This document shows positions 43,063-51,990 of a DNA stretch of 64,000 bases, piece after piece. The DNA is from Candidatus Poribacteria bacterium (lineage in GTDB: Bacteria > Poribacteria > WGA-4E > WGA-3G): positions 1-64,000 of the forward strand of contig PYIY01000156.1 of the NCBI GenBank assembly GCA_003635195.1, written 5' to 3'. The stretch's first letter is position 1. Every line of letters starts with the position of its first letter. A model generated the notes under the pieces. That model did not search any database, was not told where the DNA came from, and saw only the letters and a program-made list of their open reading frames with translations. The position numbers and the translations under genes are program-made.

Positions 43063-44028
43063 CTACTCGGTTTCGACAGTTGGCACAGGATTTTCCGCCT
43101 TGAGTGTATCAGATTTCTTTATGAGTCTATCCACATTCGATTTGAAGAGTCTGAACACGGTTTCCTTATCGTCGCGTTTGATGTAAAGTTTGCCTTCCAC
43201 CTCTTTTCCGATATACAGTGTTGCCGTTGTGCCATCATTCAGTACAGCAGATATCACGGATTGCGGGGTATCTAAACCGTATGCAGTAAGATCGTCTTGT
43301 GCTTCAGCGAAATCGTCTGTATTCAACGCACTAAGCGTTGTAAGAAGGTTATCAACCTCGGTTGTGTTGGCAGCCGAGGCTTCAGGCTTGAGCATCTGCC
43401 ATGTCCCGTTCGCATCCAGACGTAGTTCGATCGTCTCCTCTGGTGAAGAGATATTAAGTTCGGTGACATTGCCCTTATTAAAATCGAAAATGGTCCGATC
43501 TTTCCAAGTGCGCGTGCCTTTGTTAAAGACAGATTGGAGGTAGCCTTGTGCCACATAGACATCGTTGGCATCCGCTGGGCGGACGTAACTACTCAGAAAG
43601 CCGGGGGTTGTTTTACCGACGAACAGGTGTGCCAACAGTTTATCGTTTCCATCCATCAGTTTCGCTTCGACACCCGTGCTGTCTACCTCGAATTCCGCCT
43701 GTTTTTCCGGGTTATTGGAGACACGCTGCGTATTCTTGAATTCTCCCACTTTGGTCAGTAGTTCGGCAATACCTTCGCTATCCGCAGGGTAGTTGTCCAT
43801 TGAGGCGACTACCCAGCTGCTCTCCTGTTTAACAAGCGTTGCTGTTCCATCAGTGGCGATAATTTCTATTTTGGTAACCTGTTCTTTATCGAAGTCTGGG
43901 AACAGAGGTGTTGCTGTCTCAACCTTCTTTTCGTACTCGCTTTTCCCAAAGGGGTTTTCAAAAACAAGGACAACGATTACCAAAATGACAAGAATGCAGC
44001 CTAAAATAAGAAGTTGTTTCGTTTTCAT
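43063..44028 (-). CDS. DUF4340-family membrane-anchored protein
   Basis: 321 residues: N-terminal anchor (LLILGCILVILVIVVLVFE) and two repeats of the DUF4340 beta-domain (VTKIEIIATDGTATLVKQESSWVVASMDNYPAD and VTELNISSPEETIELRLDANGTWQMLKP). Known: DUF4340 proteins regularly accompany GldG-like ABC subunits. Its start is 8 nt after the GldG-like stop. Confidence 0.85.
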   Translation of the reverse strand: MKTKQLLILGCILVILVIVVLVFENPFGKSEYEKKVETATPLFPDFDKEQVTKIEIIATDGTATLVKQESSWVVASMDNYPADSEGIAELLTKVGEFKNTQRVSNNPEKQAEFEVDSTGVEAKLMDGNDKLLAHLFVGKTTPGFLSSYVRPADANDVYVAQGYLQSVFNKGTRTWKDRTIFDFNKGNVTELNISSPEETIELRLDANGTWQMLKPEASAANTTEVDNLLTTLSALNTDDFAEAQDDLTAYGLDTPQSVISAVLNDGTTATLYIGKEVEGKLYIKRDDKETVFRLFKSNVDRLIKKSDTLKAENPVPTVETE

Positions 44029-44036
44029 TTTTTTAA

Positions 44037-45662
44037 CTATACCATTGATTCTACTAAGCGTTTTGTCCGCCTTTTTAGGAAATATCGGACGAGTCCGAAG
44101 GCGATAACTAAGAATGAGACTCCCACAATACAGAGGTATCTAATAAAGTTTTTCGCAAATTCAGACGCTTCGCGGAGCGGTCGATCCGTGATCGTGTGAG
44201 AACGGATACCTATGAGCGTATCACCAAGGGTCAGCCAGTCCACGGTGTTTAAGAAGAAATTAACGCCGTCCTGACGCATCTGTGCGAGAAATTGTGCTGT
44301 GCCCACCACAACGATTTGCGTCTGTTCACTCTCAGTTTTGATTGGTTGTGTTTCTGTGTCTTGTGCGGGTGTCGGTGTCTCACTATCCGTTGTGTCCGTA
44401 GTGTCATCGGTTGCTACTGACGGAACTTCCTTGCCATCATAGAAGCTTTTGAATTTCCCTTCTAAAGCCACAGCGACAGGAAAGGCTTGGGTTTCGGCAT
44501 TAGGGACTGGAAAATCTGGTCTAAGATTGTAATAACCTTGAATGGTCTGTCCAAATTCACTTGTCTTTGCCAATGCTGTTGCGGTGATGTTTTCCTTCGC
44601 GATGACCTCTAAGGAACTCGTCCAAGGTAAGGTCAACGCCTCCAACTGGTTTGTAACGGTGTGTTCTTTCGAGAAATTCGGTTTGACAATTTTAACAAAA
44701 TACGGATACGGTTGAAAAACGGTCATGCGTCCTTGCTGGAACCGAGCACTGTCGTGGAATCTCCGGTCAATAAGCAGATTATTGCCGAGTTTGGCGCCGT
44801 AATGTTCCAAAAGATCGTTCAATCCTGTGCTCAGGGGTGTGCCTTGTAGTGTGCCGGGTTGCATCTGAATCGGATCAACTAAAAAGATCGCTCTACCCCC
44901 GCGCATGATAAACTGGTCAATTTCATATTTCTCGCGTTCTGTCAGCGGTTGCTTTACGCCAGCAACGACCAGCGTTGTCACAGTAGTATCAACCGCTTTT
45001 CCGTCTTGTAGACTGACAGATGTGACGTTATATTGCCCTTGTCCATTTTTATCCAAAAGTTGGCGGAACTGCTGATAATTTTGATCGTTGATGTCAAACT
45101 CACCGTGTCCTGTCAAGAACCCTACTGTTTTAGCCTCTTTTGTGGTAACTTTGAGGATGGTAGAGGTGAGTTCATATTCGAGATTTCCTGTTGCGCGTAC
45201 GATCGGTAAGGTTTCTTCTTTACCGCTGTAACCGATAGAGATCCCCATATAGACGTTTGCTATTTCTGCTTTATCTTTTTTCACGACGTTGATTTGCACT
45301 TCAGGAATGCCCTTGAAACGGAGTTCTTGTTTCTGTGCGTCGTCGAAATCAGCAGGATTCACAAAATCGATCTGGAGTTTCTGTGAGAATGCGTTATATT
45401 CGTCTAACACATCTCTGACATCGCGCCGTATTCGAGCGACTTCCGCCGGAGCCGTGGAAAAATAGGCAGTGATTGTTACAATATCATCTAACGAGCCCAC
45501 CACACTTTTAGTCGCTTTTGAGATGGTGTAGCGTTTGTCCTCGGTGAGGTCTGCACGGATAAAGCGACGCGTGGATAGGAAATTAATGAGCACAAGGATG
45601 CCGAGAATAATTACGACAAAAACGATGGTATTGCCACCGTGTGTGATCCGTTTATTAGTCAA
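44037..45662 (-). CDS. GldG-like ABC transporter auxiliary protein
   Basis: 541 residues: N-terminal anchor (VFVVIILGILVLINFLSTRRFIRADLTEDKRYTIS), an extracytoplasmic domain with TVGFLTGHGEFDINDQNYQQ and GGRAIFLVDPIQMQ typical of GldG/DUF7088, a Thr/Glu-rich insert, and a C-terminal membrane helix with basic tail. Known: GldF/GldG act with an ATPase in export; in gliding bacteria they aid motility. No gliding-specific genes are present here, so a general export role is likely. Confidence 0.85.
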   Translation of the reverse strand: MTNKRITHGGNTIVFVVIILGILVLINFLSTRRFIRADLTEDKRYTISKATKSVVGSLDDIVTITAYFSTAPAEVARIRRDVRDVLDEYNAFSQKLQIDFVNPADFDDAQKQELRFKGIPEVQINVVKKDKAEIANVYMGISIGYSGKEETLPIVRATGNLEYELTSTILKVTTKEAKTVGFLTGHGEFDINDQNYQQFRQLLDKNGQGQYNVTSVSLQDGKAVDTTVTTLVVAGVKQPLTEREKYEIDQFIMRGGRAIFLVDPIQMQPGTLQGTPLSTGLNDLLEHYGAKLGNNLLIDRRFHDSARFQQGRMTVFQPYPYFVKIVKPNFSKEHTVTNQLEALTLPWTSSLEVIAKENITATALAKTSEFGQTIQGYYNLRPDFPVPNAETQAFPVAVALEGKFKSFYDGKEVPSVATDDTTDTTDSETPTPAQDTETQPIKTESEQTQIVVVGTAQFLAQMRQDGVNFFLNTVDWLTLGDTLIGIRSHTITDRPLREASEFAKNFIRYLCIVGVSFLVIAFGLVRYFLKRRTKRLVESMV

Positions 45663-45679
45663 AACAGTTTGCCTCCTTT

Positions 45680-46396
45680 CTAACGCCGTTTTCGACTTTC
45701 AACTGCCAATGTGCTTAAATAGAGAAAAAAAGCGATGACCGACAGATAGTAGATAATGTCGCGAGAGTCAAGGACACCGCGCAGAATGCTACTGTAATGC
45801 GCACCGAGTCCAAGGTAACTGAAAATCGGGAACAGCCAATTCGCGGTCTTGAAAAGTACAATGTCCTCACCTATCAGGAGTAAGGTAAGACAGATGGCGA
45901 TACCGATAATGAAAGCGACAATCTGGTTTTCTGTCAGTGTTGAGGCGAAGAGCCCGATCGCGATATATGCGGCACCCATTAACAAAAGTCCGATGTAGCC
46001 AGTGATCAGCGTCCCAACATCGGGGTTCCCGAGGTACATGACTGAAAATGGGACGACGAGCGTCAGGAGAATTGTTACGGCAAGGAGCGCGAGGCACGCT
46101 AAGAATTTACCGATGACGACCTCATAATCTCGAATCGGCAGCGTCATCAGGATTTCTATTGTGCCGATTTTCTTTTCTTCAGCCCAGAGTTTCATAGTGA
46201 CAGCAGGGATGAAAAATAGAAAGATCCACGGCATTAACCCGAAAAATCCGCGCATTTCAGCCTGATTCACGAGAAAGAAGCTCTGGAAGAAGAGCCATGA
46301 AGAGATGCCGAGGAAAAATGTGATGAAAATATACGCGATAGGCGAATTGAAATAACTTCTAAATTCCTTTTTGAGAATAGCTGTGATGTTCTGCAT
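45680..46396 (-). CDS. ABC-2 type permease (GldF-like)
   Basis: 238 residues, six membrane segments, starting ITAILKKEFRSYFNSPIAYIFITFFL, the usual GldF/ABC-2 opening, with KKIGTIEILMTLPIRDYEVVIGKFLA in the first loop. It sits between the ATPase gene and the GldG-like gene. Confidence 0.88.
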   Translation of the reverse strand: MQNITAILKKEFRSYFNSPIAYIFITFFLGISSWLFFQSFFLVNQAEMRGFFGLMPWIFLFFIPAVTMKLWAEEKKIGTIEILMTLPIRDYEVVIGKFLACLALLAVTILLTLVVPFSVMYLGNPDVGTLITGYIGLLLMGAAYIAIGLFASTLTENQIVAFIIGIAICLTLLLIGEDIVLFKTANWLFPIFSYLGLGAHYSSILRGVLDSRDIIYYLSVIAFFLYLSTLAVESRKRR

Positions 46397-46490
46397 AAGT
46401 ATTCTATTTTATACAAACGGCGTATAATTTTAGGAAACCCTAATTGGCAGTGTTTTTACCAAATTTTTCAAAAGAACGTTAGCCGGATCT

Positions 46491-47504
46491 TCATTCCTCT
46501 TCCGATGGTGCAACCGTATCTGTCGCTGCCTCGGTGGAACGAGGTTCTGTAATAGACGAAGTTTCTCGGTGTGCGTTAGCAGTAAAGTGAAGGAACACTT
46601 GCTCCAAATCTACAGACGCTTGGCGAAGTTCAACCAGACTCCATCCACTTTGCACAACCGTCCGAAAGAGGGTCTCAGCAATGTTGTCGTCTTCTTGCGT
46701 TGCAGTGATTTCATAGTCAACGACACCGTTGTCTGTCTTGACATGTGTATACTCAGCAATACCCTGCAATTCATGCAATTTTGCCGTAATCGCTTCCGCC
46801 TCCCCACGGATGGCAATATGGAATTTGTTTTCAACCCGAACCTGGCTGATAAGTTCCTCAAGCGTCCCATTTGCGACAAGTTCTCCGTTATTGATAATAA
46901 GGATGCGGCTGCAAGTCGCAGCGACCTCCGGCAGAATGTGGGTGCTAAAGAGTACCAGTTTTTCCTTGCCGATCTCCTTAATCAGGTTCCGGATTTCAAT
47001 CGTTTGGCTGGGGTCAAGCCCGGAGGTAGGTTCGTCTAAAATTAGAATAGGCGGATCGTGGATGAGGCTTTGTGCTAACCCAACGCGTTGTCGGTAGCCT
47101 TTTGAGAGTTCACCAATATCTTTCTGGATCACGCCGTCAAGGCCACAGATGTCGATAACCGATTTTACTCTGTCTTTGCGTTGGCTTTTGGGAATGTTCC
47201 GAACTTCCGTCATAAAATTGAGGTATTCAAGGATACCCATATCCGCATAGAGCGGCGCACTTTCAGGTAGATACCCGACGTTTTTTCTCACATCAATGGC
47301 GTTTTCAAGGACATCGTAACCTGCGACGGTGGCACTCCCAGCATCTGCTGTGAGATAGCAGGTGAGGATACGCATCGTTGTGGTCTTCCCCGCGCCATTT
47401 GGACCAATGAATCCCACGACTTCACCAGCGTGTGCCTCAAACGAGACCTTGTTGACCGCAACCGTAGGTCCATAGGATTTTGTAAGTTCTCTGACTTCAA
47501 TCAT
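46491..47504 (-). CDS. ABC transporter ATPase (GldA-like)
   Basis: 337 residues. Walker A GPNGAGKTT (34-42), signature LSKGYRQ (133-139), Walker B ILILDEP (153-159), then SGLDP and FSTHIL (switch His). A C-terminal extension of about 110 residues with DUF4162-like features ends in a Thr/Glu tail. First gene of the five-gene minus-strand operon; the 94-nt gap to the permease contains no obvious promoter. Confidence 0.9.
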   Translation of the reverse strand: MIEVRELTKSYGPTVAVNKVSFEAHAGEVVGFIGPNGAGKTTTMRILTCYLTADAGSATVAGYDVLENAIDVRKNVGYLPESAPLYADMGILEYLNFMTEVRNIPKSQRKDRVKSVIDICGLDGVIQKDIGELSKGYRQRVGLAQSLIHDPPILILDEPTSGLDPSQTIEIRNLIKEIGKEKLVLFSTHILPEVAATCSRILIINNGELVANGTLEELISQVRVENKFHIAIRGEAEAITAKLHELQGIAEYTHVKTDNGVVDYEITATQEDDNIAETLFRTVVQSGWSLVELRQASVDLEQVFLHFTANAHRETSSITEPRSTEAATDTVAPSEEE

Positions 47505-47528
47505 ATTTTTAATTATGGGCCCATCGCT

Positions 47529-47555
47529 CGTTTTTTCTCCGTTGTCGAAAAAACG
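47529..47555 (-). promoter_or_regulatory. Leader hairpin of the ABC operon
   Basis: Perfect 9-bp stem CGTTTTTTC / GAAAAAACG with a 9-nt loop, 25 nt before the ATG at 47504 and inside the ~137-nt leader. It could affect initiation or mRNA stability. Confidence 0.4.
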
Positions 47556-47647
47556 GTTTCCTTTAAAATTAGTTCCAGTTTTTGTCGCAGGAGAGTTAGC
47601 AGGTATACTTCGCGACGTGCGTTAACAAAGATAAAATATACGTTAAA

Positions 47648-47676
47648 ATGATAGCATAGAATTTGCTGAATGTCAA
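47648..47676 (-). promoter_or_regulatory. Strong promoter of the Gld-like ABC operon
   Basis: On the minus strand TTGACA (47671-47676), 17-nt spacer, TATCAT (47648-47653). Confidence 0.72.
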
Positions 47677-47722
47677 GAAAAAGTTGACATATAAAACCAC
47701 ATTGATTCAAGCAATTGAGACG

Positions 47723-49654
47723 CTAAATCCAACTATACACCGCCGATCTCAATATAAGACTCAACAGGGGCCAGAAACACCCCATCAATGCTTCACCTAA
47801 CACCAGGCCGATAAAGAATGGTACCGCTTTCCGATAGGCATTGATGCCGCCGTGTTTCAAAATGAGCCATTTTGCTACCATCGCAAGGAGCAGCGGAAAC
47901 CAGATCACGTCGGTTGTCCCTGGCGCGACGCCGATAACATATCCTGCCGGATGCAATGGACACCATACAAAACGCGAGCGCAAGAACATGATGCCCAAAT
48001 TCGCCGCAAACGCTAAACCCAACACCGAAGTCGCGAGCCAATCCGTCGGTTTCGGGTTCACTAACCACGATGAAAGGAAGTTATATGTATCCGCGCCACC
48101 GGCATGGATCTGTTCCGAGCCTGCAGCCACGCCTTCGCGGTAAATCGCATAAGGATAGAGAATCAGACTTGATAGGATACCGACGAGGCTCGCGATAACT
48201 AATACGCCGAACATCGTTCGGTTTCGGATACCGGTACGCTCAGCGAGTTTAAACGCCTCTAACTGGTCGGGCATCGGGTGGGTTCGGAAGGAAGCATAAC
48301 TTGCACCGCTGAGCCAATTCATGAGCGAAAGCATTGTTAGGTTGCCCGGACGCAAACGCCGGGTGCCGAGTAGCGAGATCATCATATACTGTGGGGTAAG
48401 ATAGCCAATGGCGTGTATCGGGGGTCCCAATTCCGCTCGCATCCGAGTTAATCCGACAACGATCATCAGATAGATACCGATGTAAATTGCAAACGCCCAC
48501 AGCGACATCCCGCCACGGATACAGAAGATCGCGAGAAGTAGGAGGCAGATCCCAAGCGTTATCACCGCGCTCCGATATGAGAGGGCTTCAGTCTGTGATT
48601 CCCTGCGATTCGGATGAACCACTTGTCTTAGCACGGCGGCAAAGTGGTGCCGCGCATGCCAACACGCAATCGCGAGCAGTGCCAGCAATGCGCCTGCACC
48701 CTGTTCTCCCAAAAATGGGTAACCCGGTAACGTGGCGATGCCGACGGTACTGCCAACCAGCAGCTGCACCTTCTTCATCAAATAGAAAAAGGCACACGAA
48801 AACGCTAAATCCAACGGTAGAATGAACGAGAAACCGATCAGATAGGGATGGAACCGGAGGGGCATACTGCCCATGGCGTTCCACGGTTTTTGCGTAAAGT
48901 AGATATTAAGATTGTATTTTCGGACTGGGATCTCTGGGAGCACAGGAAAAAAGAACTGCAGCCCATTAAGCAGATTGATACCCATCGCGATCCCGAAACC
49001 GATCCAGAGCAAACGATTCCTGAAGATATGGCGGTTGGTGGTAATCTCTAACGGAATCTGGATAATCGGATACGCGAGTTTTTCATTTTCGATCCACTGC
49101 TTGCGAATCAGTGCTGTCAGACAGAGAAAGATGAGCATCAACAGAAAGATCACTGCAGACCAAGAGAGGATCGGTATAATCCAGTGCTGTACGTAACCTC
49201 CCGTAAAGAAGTTTACCTCGCCTTCGTAGAAGTCAGTAACTGTTTTCGGGTGTTTCACCACAAGCCATTCGGGGAGATGGTGAAAGAGGAGTGCCTCCCA
49301 ATCGTTTTCGGGTGTCGCGAAGCGGAAGGCATACGGGATGAGTCCCATCAGGCGTGGAATACAGTCGTGTCCTGAAAACGCGCTCCCCACAGCGAGCATA
49401 CTATACACCACAAGAAGGTCGCGCGGTTCCAAAGCGATCCGTGGAAAGATACGCCGTACGCCGATGTTCAACAGCGTCATCGCCAAAATGCCGAACATGA
49501 CATTGACAGACATCGCGACGGTTGTCAGGTGCGCGGTGTGCCAAATCATCTCAACATAAGCGATCCAGTAACTATTTCCAATAATAAGGATGGTGCCAAT
49601 CAGCACTGCGCGTTTCGCGATTGCCTGCGAGGCGCGTGGAGCCGTAGTTTGCAT
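47723..49654 (-). CDS. DUF6785-type multi-pass membrane protein
   Basis: 643 residues with roughly 14 membrane segments. Distinctive blocks: PRDLLVVYSMLAVGSAFSGHD, WIENEKLAYPIIQIPLEIT, RAELGPPIHAIGYLTPQYMM and PLHPAGYVIGVAPGTTDVIWFPLLLAMVAKWLILKHGG. These match the DUF6785/DUF6784 proteins I associate with Poribacteria, Planctomycetes and relatives; they look like oligopeptide-transporter-type carriers, function unproven. The C-terminal fragment at the right edge of the window is a paralogue. No good ribosome site precedes the ATG. Confidence 0.75.
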   Translation of the reverse strand: MQTTAPRASQAIAKRAVLIGTILIIGNSYWIAYVEMIWHTAHLTTVAMSVNVMFGILAMTLLNIGVRRIFPRIALEPRDLLVVYSMLAVGSAFSGHDCIPRLMGLIPYAFRFATPENDWEALLFHHLPEWLVVKHPKTVTDFYEGEVNFFTGGYVQHWIIPILSWSAVIFLLMLIFLCLTALIRKQWIENEKLAYPIIQIPLEITTNRHIFRNRLLWIGFGIAMGINLLNGLQFFFPVLPEIPVRKYNLNIYFTQKPWNAMGSMPLRFHPYLIGFSFILPLDLAFSCAFFYLMKKVQLLVGSTVGIATLPGYPFLGEQGAGALLALLAIACWHARHHFAAVLRQVVHPNRRESQTEALSYRSAVITLGICLLLLAIFCIRGGMSLWAFAIYIGIYLMIVVGLTRMRAELGPPIHAIGYLTPQYMMISLLGTRRLRPGNLTMLSLMNWLSGASYASFRTHPMPDQLEAFKLAERTGIRNRTMFGVLVIASLVGILSSLILYPYAIYREGVAAGSEQIHAGGADTYNFLSSWLVNPKPTDWLATSVLGLAFAANLGIMFLRSRFVWCPLHPAGYVIGVAPGTTDVIWFPLLLAMVAKWLILKHGGINAYRKAVPFFIGLVLGEALMGCFWPLLSLILRSAVYSWI

Positions 49655-49804
49655 ATTTTAAGGAGACAAACGATACCCGTTAGTTTTCTCGTTGCTTTGG
49701 TGTGTTTCTTGGTTAGGAAACTTGCGTTGTAGAGCAGGGTTATAAAGTGTGTCTTACGATCCTATTGGAATTACAAAGATTTTTCTTTATTCTGTTCACT
49801 CAAT

Positions 49805-49833
49805 ATATTATACGAAATGGAGACGCTTGTCAA
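49805..49833 (-). promoter_or_regulatory. Promoter of the DUF6785-type gene
   Basis: On the minus strand TTGACA (49828-49833), 17-nt spacer, TAATAT (49805-49810), 150 nt upstream of the ATG. Confidence 0.6.
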
Positions 49834-50711
49834 GGTTTTCGTCCAAATTGGACAGAACCGTTCAATTATCACCAATCACTTTTGTAGGAGGGGTTTGTAA
49901 CCTCGATTTTTGTGGGTAGCAGGGCACTCAGAAAACCGAAAACTGAGTGGCTCTGTCAACTTATAGTGAATCTTAGAATTAATGAGACACTCCAAACCGG
50001 TGCGGTTCGGAATGCAGATCGCATTTGAGGTTTTTGCTTGGTGTTTCTTCAAGTACACCGCAAAACCGCCCCATAGGTGTCAATTTTAGAAAAAGTAACC
50101 GTTGTAGTCCCAGGTCTGGTAGGCACTGTTTGCAACTGCGCCGAATTTTAACCACAAACCTTGCATGCGCTAAAATCTCTCTTTAGTCCCGTAGGGACGT
50201 TATGTTTGTAGCAGCGTGTGGCCAAAAAAAACAAGCCCCGTAGGGGCGGCATGTGTAGGGACGTTCCTATAAAACACCTCGAAAACTCCCTAAATTGACT
50301 TATGGGTACACCGCAAAACCGCACCATAGGTGTCAATTTAGCGTGTCCGATAAGCAAAAGGCTGATTTGAGAAGGCAGCAGCCCCGTAGGGGGTTTTTGA
50401 TAGGGTGTTTCTTCAGTATTTGTGTAGAAAATCTTGACCCACAAAAACAAGCCCCGTAGGGGCGGCATTTGCATAGATGGGTTACAGCGGGGCATCGTTG
50501 CTATTTGGATCAAAAACATATTTCTCATCATAATTGACGTTAAAACATCGCAGAATCTCCAGATGCTGCAGAAACACCCTATCAAAAACCCCCTACGGGG
50601 CTTAGTTCTGTGGGGTGACGTTTTTCTACAGAGATGCTTAAAGAAACACCCAAGCAAATAAACCCTACGGGATTCAAGAGGGTTTTGAAGTCTTTAAGGT
50701 TTCTATGTAAA
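49834..50711. repeat. Repeat-packed gap without genes
   Basis: No gene supported. It holds: (a) copies of GTACACCGCAAAACCGC followed by CATAGGTGTCAATTT at 50053-50087 and 50306-50340, with a partial copy at 50822; (b) at least five GCCCCGTAGGGGC/GTCCCGTAGGGAC palindromes between 50190 and 50675; (c) a 37-bp inverted pair at 50380-50416 and 50566-50602 with one mismatch, 149 nt apart. Apparent reading frames here translate the repeats and are not genes. Confidence 0.65.
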
Positions 50712-50785
50712 ATCCGGTTCAGTTAGGGGATTTAGTCTGGGGATAGACTAAATCCATTCCTTGTATTACATTCCGAACCTACCGG
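50712..50785 (+). repeat. 74-bp repeat, left copy, with 11-bp hairpin
   Basis: Matches 54763-54836 at 73 of 74 positions in the same orientation. It contains GGATTTAGTCT (50728-50738) pairing perfectly with AGACTAAATCC (50745-50755). The ends CCGGTTCRGTTAGG and CCGAACCTACCGG are themselves imperfect inverted repeats. Confidence 0.88.
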
Positions 50786-50880
50786 CCCGGGGCCCATCAT
50801 TTTTTTAAATTGACACCTATGGTACACCGCAAAACCGCACCTACTGGGGTCTGTCAAATCCAAAGAACTATTCAATCTGT

Positions 50881-51446
50881 TTAGAGATTGATACGGAACA
50901 GGTTCGGGTTTACGTAAGGGCTCCGGAATTGGGGGTGGCACACGAGACAGTGACTATAGCGTCTGGTACGGGAACGGATGCGGAGTTTCAAGGTGCGTTG
51001 TTTTCCGTCTGTGGAGAGCGTCATCTGTTTGGGTTGTATGTCTACCACTTTGGTGTGGATCTCTATTTTATCATCGATGGTGGCGATATATGTTTTCTGT
51101 CCTGCGGTGGTTTCAATGATCGCTTTCGGCGGTGTGTTCTCACCACAGGGCAATATCGTACCGATCAAGCAATACGGTTCTACAGGGCGTGGTGGTCGCC
51201 AGCCTAACGGATGGAAAGGTTATTGTCTATAATCGTGCGGTAGAAGGAAATCTCCCCATCAAAAGCAACAGGCGGAACAGCGACACGATGCACAACATCT
51301 ACAGGAACAACTGTGGCGTTCACGACTTCCGGTCGCGGTCCCGAGTAACGCAACACAAAGAGAACGCTCAGCAACAAGAAGAACGCACCAGCAATCAAAA
51401 GACCACTGGTGCGTGGGTTGAAAAGGTTTAATTGTGTTTCGGACAT
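50881..51446 (-). pseudogene. GspC/T2SS-C-like protein gene broken by a frameshift
   Basis: The first part (51446 to 51204) reads an N-terminal anchor LLIAGAFFLLLSVLFVLRYSG and then FYRTIIDNNLSIR-stop. Shifting one base near 51213-51220 (minus strand ACCTTTCC) restores NNLFHPLGWRPPRPVEPYCLIGTILP...PPKAIIETTAGQKTYIATIDDKIEIHTKVVDIQPKQMTLSTDGKQRTLKL, a typical GspC/PulC homology-region pattern. The C-terminal tail (RIRSRTRRYSHCL...) looks out of frame again; a Pro-rich tail (PPPIPEPLRKPEPVP) lies in another frame. Known: GspC links inner and outer parts of type II secretion. No other secretion gene is nearby. Third gene of sigma-54 cassette 2. Confidence 0.6.
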
Positions 51447-51469
51447 CTCACGTTTTTACCGAGCTGACG

Positions 51470-51974
51470 TTAAATAGATAAAGAGGCTGTTGAAACATCT
51501 GAATCCTGATCGTGTGATACGCTCGCGTCAACTTCATTCCGAACGTTATCGCCCGGACTGCCAAACCACAACTTCCTGCTGGAATTATGGCTTTTTGAGA
51601 AAGAACCTTCAAAATTGTCGGACTTATATCTCGATATACCAGACCCTTCGACATAACAGTCTAAGGACCAATCGCCCGATTTCGCATCGTTATCGATACC
51701 GCTGGCAGAGGCAGAATTTTCGACGAGAAGATACGGGATAAAACCCCATTTATAGTTAATCCCTTTGCTAACATACGCGTGAACGGAAGCACTTTGTTCC
51801 GGATTCTTACAATCTTGTACGTACGAGCCCAGAATGTTGCCGTCATCATCCATGTACGTCCAATCAGTTATTGGGCAGGCGAAGGAATGAAGTGCTATAA
51901 GTGTCGTCCCGAGCGTCAGCGTGAGAATGAGCGTTAAAGCGATGTGTTTCCGAAAAAAAAATTATGTGAATCAT
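51470..51974 (-). pseudogene. Secreted protein gene with T9-tract frameshift
   Basis: ATG 51974 follows AAAGGAG and starts MIHIIFF; after a run of nine T (plus-strand A at 51953-51961) the frame is lost. With eight T the reading continues RKHIALTLILTLTLGTTLIALHSFACPITDWTYMDDDGN as a full signal peptide and then 140 residues to the stop at 51470 (acidic, Ser-rich, ending VDASVSHDQDSDVSTASLSI). Without the shift only an internal ATG at 51853 is available, which would lose the signal peptide. Second gene of cassette 2. Could be phase variation, decay or a homopolymer error. Confidence 0.6.
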
Positions 51975-51990
51975 GAATCTAAATCTCCTT

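Noticed and set aside
50148..50657. 169-codon minus-strand reading frame with recurring peptide pieces
   Set aside because: It merely translates the CCCCTACGGGG-type and 37-bp inverted repeats; no start context, and the same peptides recur from repeated DNA.
50180..50700. Possible CRISPR array
   Set aside because: Repeat units are short palindromes of uneven spacing and mixed orientation, with no constant-length spacers and no cas genes.
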